Positions 1-24,000 of a stretch of DNA of 64,000 nt are shown here, piece after piece. The notes beneath the pieces were generated by a model that was not told the DNA's origin, made no database searches, and saw nothing but the letters and a program-made list of their open reading frames with translations. The DNA lies in contig NC_062219.1 in assembly GCF_902686445.1 (NCBI RefSeq), positions 112,221,160-112,285,159 on the forward strand, given 5' to 3'. This DNA is from Sciurus carolinensis. Its lineage: Eukaryota; Chordata; Mammalia; Rodentia; Sciuridae. How positions within the stretch are numbered: the stretch's first letter is position 1; each line of letters opens with the position of its first letter. Position numbers and translations under genes: made by a program.

Positions 1-2532
1 ATTCCTATCTCCTCTTTCCAGAGGCTTAAAATCTACTGAGGTCCTGTCCAGGCTCCAGCTGGGCCCTCTCCCCCTGCACTAAGACACCACCCTGATCAGT
101 CTCTGTCTCATGTGAGTTCTCAGGTCATTCCTCTGGTTTGACAAATTGTCTCTCTCAGATAAGCATCAGCCTATTGTTTTACCCACTGGCTCCTAGTAAG
201 ACGATTCACTGGCTCAGAGTTGCAATGCAGAGAGCTTGTGAATAGTGGAGCTTGCCATCAGCTTTGATCTCTTTTCCAGGGGCCAGTGGGATGACTTCAG
301 GGTTTGGGTCTTGGCCGAGAGTGATGTGTGTTTTGTTAGACTTGTTTACCTCATGGTTAGGACCAAGTGCCTGCACCACGAAGGGAACCACATGTTTATC
401 CTCTGTGTTTCAGGGCATTGTTCTTGTGCTGACTCCAGTGGTACTAGAATGTGTCTCTACTTTTGTTTCCTGTGGGACTTCTTAGCTTAGAAACTTTCCC
501 CCCTATTTACTGTTCACATCCAGTTTCCTGCAGACCCTCTCCCAATTTGGTTTGTACAAATTTTCAAAGTTTGGGGCGCTTGGATCCCTTACTGGGTTGG
601 GGATGTACCCTCTTTCGACTCCCCTAACCCTTGGTTGCATCTGCAGATTGACCTTCTCTCTGCAGCTGTGCTGGCTTTCAGACTAAGGACCAGGTTGAGT
701 CTCATCCACATCCCGTTCTTGGGTTGGTCTCTGTTCTGTACAAGTAGATCCGTGTGTGGGGTGACGTAAATTAAGTTTCTGTGAGAAACCTAAGTTTGTC
801 TTCAAATTGGTTAGTGACTACAGTGTTCTCGGGAGAGAGCCTCAGGGCTCTGCTAGTTGTTGTTTCTCCTTTGTCTGTCTGGATTGGACACTGAGGGGCT
901 CTCAGGTTAGTTGTTTTGGAATAACAAAACAGACTTTTTGAATGGCTCACCCAGAAAACAAATGGGGGACAATTTCAAGCAGTCTGTGTCCAATTAGGTG
1001 TGGGTCACAGAGCTCAGTGATCACAGATGCTGCCATGCGCCTCTAGTTGAGTTAGAATTGCCTTTTTTCCTTATACAGTCCCTTCTATTTTTATTTTTTA
1101 TTGCAAAATCCATATATGTTTTAGAAAATGTAGGTAGGCAAAAAGAAGAAACTAAAAGCACCTACATATTCTCACCACAAGGAATAACCAGAAAAAAGAT
1201 TTGGATTTCTAACATATAGACATACAGCTGGCCAGCAGCCTCTTGCAGTCCACAGTCAATTTTGTATATGCTAATGGCCATTTTCCTGGGGAGTGGTCTG
1301 TAGCTTTCACTGGGTTCTCAAAGTTAAAGACCTTAGACTCTTTCTAATCTGTACTATTTCTTGCTTTGGCCAGAGCTGAGTAAAGCTAAACTGTGGTAGC
1401 CACGCTGCTGTTTAAATAGGGTTTTAGTGTTTTGAGAGACAGTTTTCAGCCTAGCTATGCGGGCCCAAGTTTTCTCTTGCAGGAATTAGCAGTTAGAAGG
1501 GGATTGTGACAAGTATTTTGCTCCCTAAAATAATAGCTAGCATTGAGCATTGAGCATTTGGTATGGACCAGTTCCTCTGCTAACAGCTGTGGCTGCTCTC
1601 TTCCTAAAGACACTTGAAGAACAAGGGATTCTCTCCAAGAACAGTGCTGAGTGTGGCTGTCTGCTTGGTTCTTCCTTTGATCATTGTTGGAGTTGTCATT
1701 CTGCATCCTGGTTAGGTTAAGAGAGGAAATGTGTGTAACCTGACAGAGGTGTGCAACTGACGGTCTTGCCCTGTTTTTCCTTCTGACTGTCTCAGACCTA
1801 GGGAGTTGCTCTGTTTGGAGTGACAGTGCTCTCCTTGAAATGGCTGCTGCACCCTATCTGCATGTTCTTTATTCCCTCAGATTTCTTGCATCATCCCTTT
1901 CCAGTATAGATAACAAAATGCAACCCTGCAGGAGAGGAATAGAGAAGAATACTGCAGAGGAGAGGATTCAATTCACAGGGCTGTCTTCCTAGGGATTTAA
2001 CATGCAACTCTCAGGATGTGTTTAAGGATGAACTTGTCTCACTGATTAGCCACCATGGGGCTGCTGGAACACTCTATTTTAGATTGCAAACCTTTCAAAA
2101 TCAGAAGCCATTTTGTCTGATTTCTATGTGAAGGGGCATATGCAGGGAGTACTTCTCAAAGTCCTTTCAATGCTGCTGCCCCACCAACTTTTAGGACATG
2201 ATTGTTAGCCACAGTAGGGCAGGATCTTGCCAGTTCTTGAACAGAACCAAGATGTATCTCTCAGCTTAGAAAGGAGAAAACAGTGTGGAGACCCTTAATC
2301 CCACAGAGATGATACTGTGCCCGACCATCCAGGGCTTTCCCCTAGTCAACCTAAGGGCATACAGCTTTGGCACTTGGCCGGGGTGAGCCCTGAATGCTCC
2401 CTGTCCCAGGTGGGGCCCACAGGAGAGGGCAGACTTGAGGCTCCTTTTTTCTGCCTTGTATTTGAACTGTTATATGAAACTCCACGTTCCTTATTAAATG
2501 ACTGACCTAATTTTTCCCCTTTATCTCTGTAG
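1..2532. other. MRPS18A intron 1 (3' part)
   Basis: No exon-like ORF with matching splice sites is visible before the short exon at 2533. The acceptor is TCTCTGTAG just before it. Around 1515-1600 a stretch resembles the 5' part of a reverse-oriented MIR (GCATTGAGCATTTGGTATGG). Around 1060-1210 is AT-rich sequence of old-repeat type that I cannot classify. There is no CpG-rich promoter here, so exon 1 must lie further left. Confidence 0.6.
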
Positions 2533-12187
<9,655 letters not shown>

Positions 12188-12983
12188 CTGAGAGCCAGGT
12201 TTCCTAAGAGTCTGGCCAGAGCACCTCCTGCACCTCTGCTGGGGAGCAGCAGCAAGCCAGCTAGGAGCCCTTACAGCTCTTCTGCCCATCCCACCACAGG
12301 ATGGCCTGGCCTCTGCAACACAAACGGCACGAGGGTAGCGGGCCTAACTTCAGTACTCTTGGCCCCAGCTACAGTGCTGGGAGCTAGGGGCAGGCAAGTT
12401 GGGACCCTTGGCAGTTGCTGTGATTTCATGACTGGCTTGGGTGATGCTCAGTGCTGGGGAACAGTTTTGCCATAAACCAGGCCCCATGGACTTACCCACT
12501 GGGTGTGTACTTGCTGCTTGGGAAGTGGGGGAACCTGGGGACATTACCAGCTGGTTGCTGAGCATTGAGCCACTAAGTCCTTAGGATGGACCATGTGGAT
12601 GGATCATGTGGTGGCCACTGGGGGGACTTCATGCACCAAGCAGGTTCCATACTTTTTATTGTTAGCTCTTAGCTCCTTATTCTGGGGGACATGAATTGGG
12701 CTGCCTGGCCTCCATGTAGCTCTCACCCGAACTGAGAAGCTGCCTTCCTCAGAGGGTTGCTGGTTGTCACCTTCCACAGCCATGCCACCCATTATTATCT
12801 AATATCTTCTATAATACATTTCAAGTTCATTGCCGTCTGCTTTAGGTAGGTTTCCTGGCTCAGTGGGCCTCTCTTTAGAGACTGGACACCAGAAGGAGGC
12901 AGAAATAAGGAAAGGCAAGACAAAACAAATAGGCCAAGTTCATTCTTTAGATGTACATAAAAAATACCCAGGCTTGCTCCATC
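12188..12983. other. 3' UTRs between convergent MRPS18A and RSPH9
   Basis: About 800 bases separate the MRPS18A stop from the RSPH9 stop. A minus-strand AATAAA (plus-strand TTTATT) at 12655-12660 is a candidate poly(A) signal for RSPH9 and would give a 3' UTR of about 325 bases. No plus-strand AATAAA or ATTAAA was seen for MRPS18A. Confidence 0.5.
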
Positions 12984-15900
12984 CTACAGCATGAAGGGCA
13001 AGTCTAGGTTCTTCTCGCCTGTGCCCACATAGATGTAGCCATAGTTCTTGGTGCGGGGAGCATGGTAGAAGGTGAGGCCTGGCCAGAGCAGGCTGCGCAG
13101 AACCACCAATGCATTGCCTCTCTCCATCTGGATGCTCCACGACCCTGCTGGGAGACGGCAGAGGTGAGGCCCAGTTTGTGGAGCTAGAGCTCTGCCAGGT
13201 GTACAGAGGCCCCTACTCCTTGGGCAGCCATGCTGAGTGCTGAGGTTCCACTGGAAAGGGGGAGATAAGTGTGCTCCTCCCTCCAGCCATTTCACAGCTC
13301 ATAAAAACCACTTCCAGAGGCAGGGTGAAGGAAGTGAAAAGTGAAACTCCAGACAGTGGGTTCTGTTCTTGTCAGCAAGTCTAGCTGCAGGTTGAGTTGG
13401 GAAGTAGGCTGACCCACAGGCATGGAGGAGGTGGCAGTGGCATGGAGATACTCCCAGCCTCTTCTACCCCGATACTAGGGGTCATCACCAGTGACCTTGG
13501 TTCTGGTGCAGTTTCACCCCTTAGATTTCCTCTCTTCCTCAGTCCCAGAAGTCTATGCTCTGAGATGAACTAAACCAATTCAGAGGGCTCAAGTAGAAGT
13601 TTGGCCACTTCTGGCCTCTCAGCCCAGTGCCCTTTGTGAGCGCTGGTACACTGGGAGTGGTCCTTGGTGGGAGAGGTGGGCTGCCGCTAAGGAGCCCGTT
13701 TATCCTGGGTGCTGCCCTGGTTTTTGCTTCTCCAGACAGGAGCAGCCCAACCCGGGCTAAGTTGTGCAGCCATGAGGACTTGGCTGGAAGGGCCTGATCC
13801 AGCTCCAGATCTGAGGGAGGGAGCCGCTGTGTGGGAGGAAGGAGCCTGGGAAAATCGCCTCTGGATGCAGATCTGGGGCTTCTATTCCCCTGCGCACTGA
13901 GGCCTCTCCCGAACCAGCCGCAGCCCTGTTCCAGGCCCTGCCAGAAAGGCAAATGCTTTGAAGGTTCTGGTGTTAGACCAGCCAGCCGCGCACTGAGCTG
14001 CTCTGAAGCCTTCATCAGCTGCCAGCTCAGCCCGCCTTCTTGGCTCCCGCCGCCCAAGCTTCCCACAGCCCACCTCCAACCATGGCCCACCCTGGTCACT
14101 CCACACCCAACAGCCTCACAACTCAGTCTCCACCCACTGGGGGCCACCCTGCCTCCGAGAGACCTGACTGCCAGGAACCCTGGACGCTGATGGCAGTTCA
14201 GCCCTACATGAGGGGTAGCTGCCTGCCCAGGTCAAATAATAGACCTCTGAGGACGAAGAAGTTTGCCCCTGACCCTCCAAGCTCACTGTAGCACTGTGCA
14301 GTGGCCACAAGTGCTACCACCCTTGCGCGGCATGACCACGTGGGTGCCACCGCATGCACTTGCTGGCTCCCCCAACCCACAGTGCCTGTTGGATCTCAAG
14401 AAGGAAGTGGATGTCCCTGTGTTGCCAGGCTTTGGCTAGAGCATTGCCCTGAGAGAGGGGCCTTTTTCCCAGCTCTGCCACTCTGGGCACCCCTCCTCAG
14501 ATCCAGAGGCCCTGGCCTGTTGCCATCCTGATCAGGCATCTCCAAAAAACACTGCCTGGGGGAGATGAGGGTGGGGATGACAGAACAATGTGTTCCCAGG
14601 CCACTGTGTTTGGTAAAAAGCACAGCCCAGGAAGGTACTATTCCCTCGCCTTTGTCACTCCCACCAGACCCAGAGCATCATCTGGGGCCAGCTTATCAAG
14701 GCACAGTCCCTCCCTGACTTTGGACCCCACAGCCCCCTTACACTCGGAAAGACAAGACCACATTCCCCTTTGCCCACACAGGGAGGGTGACTTGCAGCCT
14801 CCCTGGACCATGTTCTGCCCTGGAGAAAATGAAATCCTAGAGCCCACTGCCAACCTGGGCCCTCATCATTCATGTAAGGGCTAAGTGTGCAGCTGCCCTC
14901 ATACCAGCCTGCCTGCCCTAGGGCTTGGTGACCTCTTGCCTCCACTAGATAAGGGAAGGGAGTCTCCCACCCAGAGAGCAAGAAGCTGGAGAAACAGCAC
15001 CCCCAGCAGGACAGGAGGGCAGTGCCCAGCAGGCCGGGCGCTGGCAGTTAGCGACTTGTGAGGGGCAGGCTAGCGAGTAGCACTGCCTCCCCTCCTGTGC
15101 ATTCCTGTACACTCCTGTCGTCACCCCTGGCTCAGCTGGTCACCCAAAAAACGCACAGACTCAACGTGCCAGAAGTCACACAGCATCTACCTGAGGAGCT
15201 AGGCACTGCTGTCACCTTCACCCACTTATTACACAGACTGAGAAGGCTGGGCCCAGCCAGTTGCTGTCACCCCTTTTAGGACTCAGGGGAGCAGTCTGGT
15301 GTTCCGGTTCGTAGTCCCTGGTCTCTCCTAAGTCTCAAACTCCCCCTCCTTCCCACTGGCAGCTTCACTTCTCCACACTTTGAGGATATGGTGGTAGATC
15401 AAGGAAGGGCCTCCTACAAGGGGCAGGTGGTCCTCCCAAGTGTCCTGGGCCCCGGGGCTCTCACCTTGCTAGAGTGGAAACCTCACATCAGGGTGTCTTA
15501 TAATTACATTTTCCTGCCATCCAGGTAGAAAGGCAGTAGATAGAGCTCTGAAATTAAGATTGTGGGAGAAGGCAGGCCAGGCTGGGGATCAGGGTTGTCC
15601 AAGGACAGCAGATGGCTTGAAACCCTCTCCTCAGACCAGCCTCTCCCTCCCAGTAAGGATTCCAAGGAACTTGAGCTCAAAGAGCTGCTGCACACACACC
15701 AGAAGACTGATCCTGGCACCGTGTTCCCCATCCCTCTTCAATGCCACTATCTCACTTGTACACTCCCCAACCAACACAGCAGCTTTCAAAGATGCTTTCC
15801 CGGCAGCAGGCCCCTTGCTGCCCTCTGCTGCTCATACCAGGCATTGCTGCTGAAAGCTGGCTTGCGAGGGAGCCCCAGCCTGCACCTAGCCCTTCCTGCC

Positions 15901-18900
15901 ATCTGCTCTAGCCCAGAGTGGAGCAAGGATAGGAGCTCTGCCCTCCAGCCTTCCTGCTCTGCCTCCTTCACTGCTCTGCCTGATCCCCTCTGCTCCCCAA
16001 GACACCAATGATCCCGTCTTTAAGGCGCCTCTGGCCTACATTTTCCCTTCCCAGACTGTTTCATTTGATCTCCCCAAACCTCTGTTACGCAAAGGAGTTG
16101 TCTCTCATCCTTAGGGCACCAAAAGGGCCTGGCTTGTAGCAGCTGCTCTGTGACTGAAAGGTTCAGGAGCACTGAACAGCAGTGGAGAACCAAGTTCTCC
16201 ATCTCTGTCACCTAGTGCTCCACCTGTTACTTAGCTACAACCCAGGGTCAGAGAACTCAACCATGGCCCTGAATCCACCAGGAGGATGATGCTGCCACCC
16301 CAGAAGTCGGCAGTGGCCCCTAAAGCCACCCGGATCCCAGGGGATGGCATGACAGCCCATAAGGACATATTGGCCCCAGGTAACATCCATCCCCTTCCTC
16401 TTTTTAGCCATGTCTGGCCCAGGGACAAGCTGCTGAATTCCTGGCCTATCTCTATGGGCTCAGAGAGTAGGAATCCAGGGGCCTGACCAACCTAAACCAC
16501 ACCTACTCAGAGGTGGCATGAAGTTCCCCTGAACAATGCCTCAGATCCAGGTGGGGGGAAATGATCTTGCCTGGGCAGAGAACAGCTGCCAAATCCCACC
16601 CTTTAGACAAGTCTGGGGTCCCAGAGAATACTTTCTTGGGGTTTTGGCCCTGCCTACCAGCCCAGCCCATCTTAGATGTGATCTATCTAGCAAGGGAGTC
16701 CCCCAGCAGCTCATTCTACTCTTTCACTGACTGCTAAGTAATGGAGTCTGGGGGACAAATCAGAGCTATGCGCTCTCCTGACCATCCACAGTCCCCCACC
16801 ACAAGCATGCCCCCCAACGAAACCCTCATGAGATAAAGTTGGGTCTGACTTCCTGCAGGCTTTCTGGTGGTGGCTCTGGGAGGAAGTGTTAGTGGCCTAG
16901 AGGCCAAGGGCTGTGGGAGGTTTCCCAAGGTAAAGCCAAGAGTATCCCCCCTCAGGCCCGCCCGCACAGAAGCCAGGATCCCTCAGCTCCCGAGGCTCCA
17001 GCACTGAGGACAAAGCAACTTGCCAGCTGGACTGGGAAGTAGAGTCCGCGGAGGATCCTGTAGCCCCGGGAACCACAATCAGGGCAGAAAGCTGAGGGCC
17101 TCTGAAATTTGCCCAGGTCCTAAGCCTCCCAGAGGCCTGATAGACTCACTTGTCAATTGGACACACCAGGGTGTCCCCAGCAGCCTTTAGGACAACCCCC
17201 AAAACTCTACATCTTACTTCCACTGCTGCAAGGAGAAACAGTGCTGACTGAGCTGATGGTGTTTCCTTGAAAGACTTTGCTGCCCCCACCACCCCATCTG
17301 ACTGACTTTGGTCTTGGCTACAGAAGCCCTGGGGCTTTCCCTGCCCCTTCCATCATACAAAGGGAGAGCCCTGTCCTCCCACCCCACACCTCCAGCTGCA
17401 GGGGAAGAGGCTACAGACAGCTTCCCTGAACCAGGGGTGGGGTTGCCACCCTAGACTAAGGAAATGAGTTGTAGATGGACAGAATATCTTTATTTTATAT
17501 GATGCTGAGGATCGAACCCAGTGCCTCACACATGGGAGGCAAATGCTCTGCCACTGAGCTACAGTCCCAGCCCTTTTTATTTTTTGTTTTGAGACAGGGT
17601 CTTTGTAAGTTGCAGAGGCTGGCCTTGGATTTGCAATCTTTCTGCCTCAGTGTCCCAAGTAGTTGGTGACTTTTTTCTTTATTTTTTGAATTGGCAATAC
17701 TTAGAAGGACTATGTGGTTAATAGTTAATGATGATTATCATGTATTCTTGAAAAATGAAAAGAGTGGATAAATGTTCTCATTGCAAAAATGAGAATTATG
17801 TGAGGTGATGCATTTTTAATTGACTAGATTGAACATTTCACAGGGTATATAGAACATTTTTTTGACTCGTGTGTATGTGTGTGTGTGTGTGTGTGCGTGT
17901 ATGTATTGCTAGGGATCAAACCCAGGGCCTTGCACATACTAATCATGTGTTCTACCACTGTGTATATATTTTAAAATATATTGTACATGAAAATACATAT
18001 AATTTAATCTCTCAATCTGAAGAAAATTAAAATAGAATTTTTTTTAATTTAAAAAAAAGGTTTCTCTGAAAATCAAGAGACACTGAGACACTTTACATCT
18101 GTGGAAGTATCTCAGGAAAACAATCCCACCTTCTGTCATTGGAAAATATTAACCAATTGTCAACTACAACTAGGCTGTAGGGAAGCCCCAGCCTCAAGGG
18201 TCCATAGTAAGCCACCAATTCCTACACAGATCCTTGGTTCCAGTCTCAGAGGAGAAGGGCATGTGGCATGGCCCAGTGCTCTGACCTGAGGGCAGATCAT
18301 ATATCCTCAAGATAATGAACCACTACCTTTGGGGATGTCATGCTCCAAGGAGTCCATGAAGTCCAGGGAGGGATCCAGGTCAGCCTTCTCAAGCAAGGTC
18401 TTATTCTTCAGGTCGACAGCCTCCCTGAAGTGGAAGTAAGAGCTGAGCTTCTTGGCTTCAGACAAGGACAGTCCTAGGAAAAGAAGGCAGGCAGGGAAGA
18501 TGGTCACCCAAAGCCCCAGAGCCCCTTTCTGCATGGAGGGCTTTGCTAAGGACTTAGTCAACCACTGCCAGAGAACTGAAGGGAGAAAAGGGGAAAGTCT
18601 GATTCAGATCCTGCAGTGAGGAAAAGTCCAAGGACAAGGAAGGTGGGAAAGGCAGGTAGCCCAGACCTGTGTTCGGCAACCTTGGTCACTCCTGCCCCTC
18701 AGGCACAGGAGGCCCAGGATCCAGTGACTGGGTAGCCCATGCCAACCACCAGCACCAGCTCATGGGGCACATCCTTCTAGGTGAAGTGGCCCAGCTTTCT
18801 TCTCCAAGGAGGGCAGGTCCACTCTGGTGTCCCAGACATATATCTAACTTTTGGGAAGAGAGGCCCACCTGTCCTGAGAGGGGCTCCAAAGAACTCACCT

Positions 18901-19421
18901 TCAAAGGTTCGATTAACATTAGTGGGTCCAAAAGGGGTCTTAAAGAGGGCACCTCGGGGGATGATGGCCACCGCCTTGTCAATCTGGTCAATGATGGATA
19001 CCAAGCGGGTCTCTTCCTTGACCTGAACCTGGGAAGAGCAGAAAGGAGCCATCCAGCCAGAGTGCTGTGTCCACTCACACCCTGGTACAAGGACCCTCTG
19101 AGTGGCCCTCTCACCTGAGTCACACAATATAGGTGCTAGCTAAGGCCACAGAAGATCATGGTGGCAAGCCCTCGCCCTTACCTCCCTGCACATGTAAAAC
19201 AGTTACATTTATATCCTGGGAAGAGGGCCTGTGTACAGGACAGTCAGGGATGAGAGGAAACCTTACTATACTCCTTTTTCTACCTTTGAATCTGGGACCA
19301 TGTGATGTATTACCTAGTAAAATAAAAACTGATACAAAAATGCCAGTTGAGGTGTAGCTCACTGGTAGAGCACTTGCCTAGTAAGTGTGAGGCCCTGAGT
19401 TCCATCCCCAGCACCACCACT

Positions 19422-19482
<61 letters not shown>

Positions 19483-21050
19483 GTGTATACATTCTTTCAC
19501 CTCAGAGTACAACACAAATCCCTTTTCTTTCTTTTTCCCCTTCCTTTTTTCCTTTTTGAATTGGTGATAATTATAGGTGACAGAGTATTCAAAAGTATAA
19601 AAAATTCAGTCTTTCTCTCTGACCCCCAAGTTGCCTTCTCTCTGTCCCCATGGTGGGGACACCCACCATGGATGGTTTGTTATGTTCCCTTCTTAACACA
19701 TACCATTCTGTCATCATGTTTAAGTCTTGCTTATTTTGCCTTCTTAAAATATGAAAGCAATCATGCTCCCTGTAGAATATTTGGATAAGACAGAAAGACA
19801 TACCTAAGAGGATTAAAACCACTCATAATTCCACCTCCCAAAGATAATCACTAACATATTGGCATACTTCCTTCTATGCTTTTTTAATGCATATATTTAA
19901 AGTAAAATTAGAGTTACACTTTATATAGTTTCATATCCAGTTCATTATTTCCCAAGCATTTCCCCCATTTTATAAACTGCTTTTTTTTAAATATTTTTTT
20001 TGGTTGTAGATGGACACATACCTTTATTTTATTCATTTATTTACATGCAGTGTTGAGGATCAAACCCAGTGTCTCACACATGCTAGGCAAGCACTCTACC
20101 ACTGAGCCTCAATCCCAGCCCTTATAATCTTCTTACACAGGTGCAATTTGGTTATAATTAACATGAAGGGCACCATGAACAAAAGGACTGCATAGAGATA
20201 TCTGGGCAAAAGCAACACTTGGCAGGGAAAACATGTCAACAGAGGCCCCACAGAGCCATGGAGCCACCTACTTCCCACAGGCTGCTATCTTGCATGGTTG
20301 GCAAAGAAGAAAACTAACATTCAATAAGTGGTTGGCCAGGGGCTTTGAATATGCCACCTCAGTGAATCTGCACAAACTGCAAAGTAAATATTATTATCTC
20401 AGTTTTACAGAAAATGAAGCAGAGGCCCAGAAACTGTGTATCAGGTGGGAGGTGTAGCTGTCACAGGCTTCTGCCATCACCTGGGTTCAAGTGCAGGAAC
20501 TGGGTTTTTTGAATTCTGGCTTTGTCTAGCTTCAAAATTTGGGCTCCTTACATGTTGACCTAGCAATTCCATTTCTAGGAATTGATCCTTCAGATGAAGC
20601 ACACACATTAGAAATGATGTAGGTACAAGGTCACTCATGGTGGCACTGCTTGTCACAGCTCACACCTGGAAGGTGGCATTTCCATGAATCAGACACTGGC
20701 TAATTGCTGGCACAACCCACACTGGCACAAAGAATGGGGCAGCCCTTTAAGGCACTGGCACAGGAAGGTCTTCAGAAGACACTGTTAAGTGAAAACAGCA
20801 AGGTGCAGGACTGTGCAGATAACTGGCCTTCATTTGTTTTGTATCATGTACTAAAGGCAAAAAGAGAATTGGCGGAGGTCAGGAGTTTGCTGAGGTTCGT
20901 GTTTACATGAACTGTCTCTGGAAGCAGCACCTCACACCTCAGTGTGAATTCGGATCCTGAAAAGATGCAGGTTTCTGATGGGGGGACACTCCTGACTCCC
21001 AGGACATGGTGAGGCTTCTGACCCTGCCTGCATTCTGACTAGAAAGCTGT

Positions 21051-21092
<42 letters not shown>

Positions 21093-24000
21093 CAATTTCA
21101 TTACTGTACCCCGAGGGAGGACCTGCTTAACTGGTAGACGGGAAAGACAGGAAACTTTACTATTTATCTTTATATTCCTTCCTTCCTTCCTTCCTTCCCT
21201 CCCTCCCTCCCTCCCTCTCTCTCTCTCTTTCTTTCTTTCGCAGGGGGTACCAGGGATTTAACCCAGGGACGTTTAACCACTGAGTCACATCCCCAGCCAT
21301 ATTTTTATATTTTATTTAGGTTCTCATTAAGTTGCTTAGGGCCTTGCTAAGTTGCTAAGGCTGGCTTTGAACTTGCAATCCTCGTGCCTCAGTCTCCAGA
21401 GCCACTGGGATTACAGGTGTGCACTACTGCACTTGGCATCTTTATATATTTTTGAATCTTGGACCATGTGGTGTATTTTCTAGTATAATAAAAATTGATA
21501 TAAAAATATAACAGGGTTGAGAATGCAGCTCAGTGATATGCTGAGGCACTGGGTTCTATCCTTAACACTGACAAAAATACACACACACATACACACACAC
21601 ACATAAACCTGAGCACCTTCCTTGATTTCAGCACAGACCCCACCCCCCAGACTCCACAAGAGCTGCCTGTCCTCTCTCTTCACTCTGTCCTTCAGGAGCT
21701 GTGTACCCCTGGGCAAGTCTGAACCTCTCTAAGCTTCAATGTCCTCCTCTCAACCATCTGGAAAGTAATGTCTCACCTTCACAGAATCATAGGGATTAAG
21801 GGAGATGATTCAAGGGCAGTAGCAAAGCACCAGGCACATCCATGTACTTAGAACCAACTGGGCAGCAGTGAACGTCATGGTAATAGCCGTCGTTGCCCTG
21901 TTCTATTGGGCTGGTGTGTGTGTGTTTCATTTTGGTGTTGGAGATGGAACCCACAGCCTCAGGCATGCTAAGCACATGCTTTACTACCCGCTACAGCCCC
22001 AGCCCTAGGCTAACTTCTGGATGATTCAGGCTGCCCACTACCCCTGCACTTACCACTACTTCTTCTTCAAAGACCTTGTCACCCTCATTCACTTTCTGGA
22101 GTTCGGTGTGTTCATACTCATGTGATGGGTCCCCCATGAAGCGGCCCTTCACCATGGCTATCTGTGCCACCATCTCCTCTGTGGCAGGGGGCAAGAGGCT
22201 CCAATCGGTGCAGTTCAAGCTGACAACAATATCCACCATTACCCCTGGATTCCAACACCCCCCTCACCCAGTCTTCCTTCCCCCTTCCTTTAAGCCCTAG
22301 GTGTTCAAAAGAGCTGTTAGAACTTCCACCTTTCTTCCCTTCAAACCCTTAGAAACCCTCAATGTCTATCGCATGTACAGTCTATCCTCATATGTGATAC
22401 AAATTTTATTTATGTACTTATTTATTAATGGTACTGGGGATTGGACCTAGGGGCACTTTACCACTGTTGCATCCTCAGACCTTTTTTGGGTACCAGAGAT
22501 TGAACTCAGGGGCATTTGACCACTGTGACATATCCCCAGCCCTATTTTGTATTTTATTTAGAAACAGGGTCTCACTGAGTCGTTTAGTGCCTCACTTTGC
22601 TTAGACTGTCTTTGAACTCAAGATCCTCCTGCCTCAGCCTCCCAAGCCAGGGGGATTACAGGCATGCACCACTATGCCCACCCTCAAATTTTATTATTTA
22701 CTTTGAGACAAGGTGTCACTAAGTTGTTGAGCCTTGAACTTGCTATCCTCCTGCCTCAGACTCCCAAGTTGCTAGAATTACAGGTATGTGCCACCAAGTA
22801 TAGCTCCATTTTATTTTATTATTTTTTTTTTTGTACTAGGGATTGAATCCAAGAGTGCTTAACCACTGAGCAACATCCTCAGCCCTATTTTATATTTTAT
22901 TTTGAAACAGGATCTCATTGAGTTGCTTAGAACCTCCCTAAATTGCTGAGGCTGGCTTTGAATTTGTGATCCTCTGCCTCAGCCTCCCGAGCTGCTGGGA
23001 TTACAGGTATGTCCCACCATACCCAGCCATTTTATTTTTTTTAAGGTCACAAGAATTTCACATTCTGATGCCCCCTCAACTTCAGTAAGGTCACATCCTG
23101 GCAAACCCATACTAAGTTGAAAATATTGTCAAGTAAGAATGTATTTAACCTAGGAAACATGGCTTAGCAACATCTAGTGGGAGCTGCAGCTCACTGCTCT
23201 GACCAGCATCCCAAGAGAGGGTCAGATTACATATTGCTATTCCAGAAAAAGATCAATACTCAAAGTAGTTTCTACTGAATGAATACTGCTTTTGCACCAT
23301 TGTAAAGTTGAAAGTTTTTAAGTCAAACCATTGTAACAGGGGTGATCAGTTTGCTGAAATTATGAGTCTCTTCCTGTACATCTGGATTAAAATTCCAAAT
23401 GAGTTTCTGGAAGGTGAACATTGCTCAATCATGGGCAACCCTGCTTTGGTGAACCCTAAATTTTGCTCAGCTTGCATCCTGAGCCAACAGATGGCTACCT
23501 CTTCTCCCATCTCAGGGAGGTCTAACCTGGGCTCAAGACCTTCTCTTCCTCTAAAAGCCTCCAGGAGCGCAGGCCTCCCAGCCCCATCTTTCACTTCCTG
23601 CTTGAGTCCCCAACCTGGTCTCTGCTCTCTAAATCCTTTCACTCTCTGTAGGTTCCTGTTATTCAGATTTCTAAAATGACAGCCCTTAAATCTGGGCCCC
23701 TCTAGAAAATGCTTTTCCTCCCTCCCACCTTTTCCTCAGCTCTGAACAATAATCTCAAAACAACAGTTTGGGCTGGCTGTGGTGGTGCACGCCTGTAATC
23801 CCATTGGCTGGAGAGGCTGAGTTAGGAGGATCTCAAGTTCAAAATCAGCTTCAGCAAGGCTACGGAACTAAGCAACTCAGGGAGACCCTGTCTCTAAATA
23901 AGATATAAAATAGGGCTGAGATGTGACTTAGTGTTTGAGTGCCTCTGAGTTCAATCCCTGATACCAAAAAAAAAAAAAAGAAAAAGAAAAAAGAAAAGAA

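Noticed and set aside
18669..19127. 149- and 145-codon frames opposite or overlapping RSPH9 exon 3
   Set aside because: They are shadows of the real exon 18899-19028, with no independent splice or start evidence.
23308..23679. 123-codon plus frame in RSPH9 intron 1
   Set aside because: No recognisable domain, splice context or promoter; likely chance.
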